Shown piece by piece: positions 6,279-8,705 of a stretch of 8,705 nt of DNA. A model generated the notes under the pieces. The model was not told the origin of the DNA and did not search any database. It worked only from the letters and a program-made list of their open reading frames with translations. The translations under genes were made by a program, and so were the position numbers. The DNA lies in assembly GCA_964632995.1 (NCBI GenBank), contig CAZWDL010000194.1, positions 1-8,705 of the forward strand, given 5' to 3'. This stretch comes from CAZWDL01 sp964632995. GTDB taxonomy: Bacteria > Bacteroidota > Bacteroidia > Chitinophagales > Saprospiraceae. The stretch's first letter is position 1, and every line of letters starts with the position of its first letter.

Positions 6279-6319
6279 GACTTCCGACTTCCGACTTCCG
6301 ACTTCCGACTTCCGACTTC
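6279..6319. repeat. Heptamer tandem repeat (GACTTCC), five full copies and a partial sixth
   Basis: Exact GACTTCC units occupy 6279-6285, 6286-6292, 6293-6299, 6300-6306 and 6307-6313, and GACTTC follows at 6314-6319. No mismatch is present. The last two repeat bases (6318-6319) form part of the minus-strand stop codon (6318-6320) of the lipoprotein gene, so the array begins exactly at its 3' end. It lies in the 182 bp between that gene and the ALDH-like gene. Perfect short units make copy-number variation by slippage likely. Confidence 0.9.
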
Positions 6320-7319
6320 AAAAGGTTCGGTTATTCTCCCGGTACACCACGGCCAGCACCACCTGTCCTACTGCCCCCAGGGTCCGTTTGTTAATGATGT
6401 CGATATTATCATTCTGGGTATGCCAGTGCTCGCCGAAGCCCGTTTCGGAGCCGGTGGGGCGGTTAATGATATCGATCATTTTGATGCCGGCGATGGTATT
6501 GACGAAATAGTGGTCGTCGGTGACGCCGCCGCCGTCGGCGGGGACGAAGTAGTTGCCGTAGCCCATGTTTTCCGCCAGCTTCCACACCTTGTCGACGATA
6601 TCGGGCGCAAAGTACATGGAGTAGTATTCTTTGGGAAAGCGGGCATCACTGGCGCCGACCATATCCAGCAGAATGCCGTACTGGGCATTATACCCGGGCT
6701 TGTGCGGATTACGCGACCAATGCTGGGCGCCGAGCCCCCAGGACTCTTCATTCTCCGCGCCGCTTTCGCCCTGGTCTTCCAGGTCGAACAGTACGATATC
6801 GACGCCGATATCGATTGGATTTTCCCACAGGTGGCGGGCGATTTCGAGGAGCACGGCCACGCCGCTGGCGCCGTCATCGGCCCCCATGACGGCCACTTCG
6901 GTATCGCTGGTATTCAGCGGGGAGTCGGCGAGGAAGCGCGTATCCCAGTGGGCGGCCAGCAGGATGCGTTTGTTGACCTGCGGATTGTACTGAGCGATGA
7001 TATTCGTTCCGTTGAGCTGTTCGCCGGTATAGGATTTTGCCTGAAAATCCTGTTCGATGACATTAGCATCGAAGGCTATGAATTTTTCCGCCAGCCAGCT
7101 TTTACAAGCCTGATGCGCTTCGGAATTGGGTACGCGTGGCCCGAAAGTGAGTTGTTTTTCCACGTATAAATAGGCCGAGTCCCGGTTGAAGGCGGGAACG
7201 GGCACATTGCTGGTTCGGGGGCGGCTCGATTCGTCGCTCGCTTCCTGCTGTTGCTCGCTTTTGCAGGCGGTGAAAGCAATCAGCAGGGCCAGTGCGATGA
7301 TATATTTAGACACGTTCAT
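6318..7319 (-). CDS. Glutaminyl-peptide cyclotransferase-type M28 family lipoprotein
   Basis: Likely a secreted zinc enzyme that cyclises N-terminal Gln to pyroglutamate, or a related M28 aminopeptidase. The 333-residue reading begins MNVSKYIIALALLIAFTAC: a short basic n-region, hydrophobic core and lipobox ending at Cys19, so the mature protein is lipid-anchored. A start further upstream (7391) would overlap thiL and bury the signal peptide, so the ATG at 7317-7319 is preferred. Catalytic-domain motifs fit the glutaminyl cyclase pattern: AAHWDTR (122-128), GADDGASG with zinc-ligand Asp149, FDLED with catalytic Glu181 and ligand Asp182 (Glu in the human enzyme), LLDMVGA with Asp219, VTDDHYF with Asp269, and HWHTQNDN with ligand His300. 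Mammalian-type residues are assigned by motif, not by alignment. The gene starts 4 nt after the thiL stop, so the two are probably cotranscribed. Whether it is a cyclase or a peptidase cannot be settled from sequence alone. Confidence 0.88.
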   Translation of the reverse strand: MNVSKYIIALALLIAFTACKSEQQQEASDESSRPRTSNVPVPAFNRDSAYLYVEKQLTFGPRVPNSEAHQACKSWLAEKFIAFDANVIEQDFQAKSYTGEQLNGTNIIAQYNPQVNKRILLAAHWDTRFLADSPLNTSDTEVAVMGADDGASGVAVLLEIARHLWENPIDIGVDIVLFDLEDQGESGAENEESWGLGAQHWSRNPHKPGYNAQYGILLDMVGASDARFPKEYYSMYFAPDIVDKVWKLAENMGYGNYFVPADGGGVTDDHYFVNTIAGIKMIDIINRPTGSETGFGEHWHTQNDNIDIINKRTLGAVGQVVLAVVYRENNRTF

Positions 7320-7323
7320 GAGC

Positions 7324-8394
7324 TTACTGTTGTTTCTTATTAGGATCGAAATGCCGCCAGCCCTGGGCTTTAAGGTCGTGGATATTGCCACCTTTGGTGT
7401 GTAGTTTCACCCCTTCGGAAGCTTCCACAATTTCCCCCATGATATAGATATCCGGCAGGTATTTCACTTTGTCGAGGTCTTTGGGATCTACGGTAAAGAG
7501 GAGTTCGTAATCTTCGCCGCCGCTGAGAGCGCAGGTGATGGGGTCCAGCTGAAAGTTCAGGGCCATCATCTGAGCGTCGGGGTGAATCGGCACGCCGCTT
7601 TCCTCGATGAAGGCGCCGACGCCGGATTGTTTGCAGATGTGAAAAACTTCGGAAGCAACGCCGTCGGAGACATCGATCATGGCAGTGGGCAGCAGGTCGC
7701 TTTTGGCGAAAGCCTCAATCATATCCTTACGGGCTTCGGGTTTGAGCTGCCGCCCGATGATGTATTCCTGTTCTTCCAGATCGGGCTGCACACCGGGGTC
7801 TGACAGGTAGATCTGCTTCTCCCGTTCCAGCAGTTGCAGGCCCAGATAGGCGGCGCCCACATTGCCGGTAATGCAGATGAGATCACCAACACTGGCAGTA
7901 TCGCGGTAAGTGATCTTGCCGGCCTCTCCCTGCCCGATCGCAGTAATGCTGATGACCAGGCCCTTGTTGGAAGAAGTAGTGTCGCCGCCTACCAGATCGA
8001 CCCCGTAGTAATCGCAGGCAGCGTAGATGCCCTCATAGATCTCCGTCACAGCTTCCACCGAAAAGCGGTTGGAAATCCCGATGGAGACGATGACCTGCCG
8101 CGGATGGGCGTTCATTGCGTAAACATCGGAGAGGTTGGCAATGATGGATTTGTATCCCAGGTGTTTCAGCGGGGTATACATCAGGTCGAAGTGGATGCCT
8201 TCAAGAAGCATATCGGAAGTTACTACCGTCAGCCAGTCCTTGTTATCGATCACGGCTGCATCGTCACCGACCCCCTTCACCGAGGATTTATTCCGGAGTC
8301 TGATCTTTTCCGTCAGGTGGTCAATCAGCCCGAATTCGCCGAGTTTGCTGATTTCGGTCCGCTTGGGTTCTTGTTGGTCTTTACTTTCAGCCAT
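7324..8394 (-). CDS. thiL: Thiamine-monophosphate kinase ThiL
   Basis: Phosphorylates thiamine monophosphate with ATP to thiamine pyrophosphate, the active vitamin B1 cofactor; a cytosolic member of the PurM/SelD/ThiL superfamily. The 356-residue product is slightly longer than the E. coli enzyme (about 325), with a polar N-terminal extension of some 15 residues before KLGEFGLIDHL. Motifs: GVGDDAAV (41-48, binding ATP and Mg), SDMLLEGIHFD (60-70), NLSDVYAMNAHP (87-98), GGDTTSS (136-142), MIDVSDG (239-245) and SGGEDYELLF (291-300). All Asp-rich metal-binding motifs are intact, so it should be active. It is the first gene of a probable two-gene operon with the lipoprotein gene; I see no functional link between them beyond position. 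A consensus -7 box lies about 36 bp upstream. Confidence 0.97.
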   Translation of the reverse strand: MAESKDQQEPKRTEISKLGEFGLIDHLTEKIRLRNKSSVKGVGDDAAVIDNKDWLTVVTSDMLLEGIHFDLMYTPLKHLGYKSIIANLSDVYAMNAHPRQVIVSIGISNRFSVEAVTEIYEGIYAACDYYGVDLVGGDTTSSNKGLVISITAIGQGEAGKITYRDTASVGDLICITGNVGAAYLGLQLLEREKQIYLSDPGVQPDLEEQEYIIGRQLKPEARKDMIEAFAKSDLLPTAMIDVSDGVASEVFHICKQSGVGAFIEESGVPIHPDAQMMALNFQLDPITCALSGGEDYELLFTVDPKDLDKVKYLPDIYIMGEIVEASEGVKLHTKGGNIHDLKAQGWRHFDPNKKQQ

Positions 8395-8429
8395 AGTGCT
8401 GCTGGTTTGCTTTTTGCGGGTTCGCGGGG

Positions 8430-8437
8430 CAAATTTA
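8430..8437 (-). promoter_or_regulatory. Putative thiL -7 promoter box
   Basis: On the minus strand TAAATTTG followed by C matches the Bacteroidota TAnnTTTG(C) element exactly. Transcription would begin near 8423 with a leader of about 29 nt. No TTG is found at the expected -33 spacing; a TTTG lies 27 nt upstream of the box, which is too far. The leader is too short for a TPP riboswitch, and none is visible. Confidence 0.5.
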
Positions 8438-8494
8438 CTATTATTTCGTTACTGGGCTATCATGCAAACCGCTGAGCGGGGAAAAAGATGCACA

Positions 8495-8580
8495 GCAGAG
8501 GGTGCAGCGTTTGCAGGACGGCCCCGCGGACAGGAAAGGCGGGAAGTGGAGACGCAGAGGGCGCAGCGTTTGCGGGATGG
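8495..8580. repeat. Pair of imperfect 27-bp direct repeats (dispersed GCAGAGGGYGCAGCG type)
   Basis: The segments 8495-8521 and 8554-8580 match at 24 of 27 positions; all three differences are transitions. They share the core GCAGAGGG-Y-GCAGCGTTTGC. The second copy is preceded by GTGGAGAC, and an inverted relative, CTCCGCGTCTCTGCGTG, follows at 8599-8615. From general knowledge, similar GAGACGCAGAGGGCGCAG-like repeats are scattered in intergenic regions of several bacterial phyla; their origin is unclear. Confidence 0.7.
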
Positions 8581-8705
8581 TCCTATTTGTTCTTTAATCT
8601 CCGCGTCTCTGCGTGCATCAACCTGTCAGCGCGGCTGACCTGTTTGCTCCGCGCCTTACAACGACCTTTTTTTAAGATACAGACTAACGGCATCGATTAA
8701 GAGGG

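Larger units (their letters stand above)
8395..8705. other. Gene-free right end with thiL promoter and degenerate repeats
   Basis: No gene is supported. Beyond the thiL promoter it contains the palindrome CCGCTGAGCGG (8469-8479), two imperfect 27-bp direct repeats (8495-8580), a hairpin GTCAGC-GCG-GCTGAC (8625-8639) and a seven-T tract near 8667-8673. An inverted copy of the 8-mer ACGCAGAG (8552-8559) occurs as CTCTGCGT (8607-8614). Open frames that cross the repeats give Arg/Ala/Gly-rich products of the kind often produced by dispersed repeats and are left out. The gene beyond 8705 cannot be identified. Confidence 0.6.

Noticed and set aside
6252..7169. Plus-strand open frame (305 codons) across the heptamer array and the lipoprotein gene
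   Set aside because: It lies antisense to the M28/glutaminyl-cyclase gene, and its N-terminus is a translated tandem repeat; no family is recognisable.
7320..7391. N-terminal extension of the lipoprotein gene to an ATG at 7391
   Set aside because: It would overlap the end of thiL and place 24 residues before a clear lipoprotein signal peptide; the ATG at 7319 fits the signal and the 4-nt gene spacing.
8395..8430. TPP riboswitch before thiL
   Set aside because: The space between the promoter-like box and the ATG is about 29 nt, too short for the aptamer, and no conserved TPP-aptamer motif is visible.
8135..8700. Plus-strand open frames near the right end with Arg/Ala-rich products
   Set aside because: They are partly antisense to thiL and partly translated dispersed repeats.

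Overview
The window looks like chromosome of a moderately GC-rich member of the Bacteroidota, perhaps a Saprospiria/Lewinella-like lineage. This is inferred from promoter-like boxes of the Bacteroidota type (TAnnTTTG and variants) before several genes, the lack of clear Shine-Dalgarno sequences, and a short-signal lipoprotein of the glutaminyl-cyclase type. No rRNA, tRNA, phage or transposase gene and no CRISPR array is visible.

Layout, left to right. (1) 1-1495, minus: an ALDH7-family aldehyde dehydrogenase with intact catalytic residues, cut by the window edge. (2) 1496-1873: a gene-free stretch with two adjacent hairpins that share the same apical loop. (3) 1874-2320, minus: a YqeY/GatB-like protein. 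(4) 2321-2633: a gene-free stretch with a nested inverted-repeat element and two short palindromes. (5) 2634-3413, minus: rsmA (16S rRNA dimethyltransferase). (6) 3617-4687, plus: pdxA (pyridoxal phosphate synthesis), divergent from rsmA. (7) 4684-6135, minus: a full-length ALDH-fold protein that has lost both catalytic residues; its stop codon overlaps that of pdxA. (8) 6136-6317: upstream region with a promoter-like box inside a palindrome and a heptamer tandem repeat that runs into the next stop codon. (9) 6318-7319, minus: a glutaminyl-cyclase-type M28 lipoprotein. (10) 7324-8394, minus: thiL, probably in one operon with the lipoprotein gene. (11) 8395-8705: the thiL promoter and a degenerate dispersed repeat.

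Most genes are housekeeping or cofactor functions (ribosome maturation, vitamins B6 and B1) and I see no multi-gene defence or mobile system. The most unusual item is the ALDH at 4684-6135: the general-base Glu is Gln, the nucleophile Cys is Gly, and cofactor-loop and C-terminal motifs are also changed, while the reading frame and the rest of the fold are kept. That pattern suggests a maintained pseudoenzyme rather than a decaying gene. The intergenic repeats (twin hairpins, nested inverted repeat, heptamer array, degenerate 27-bp pair) are the second point of interest.
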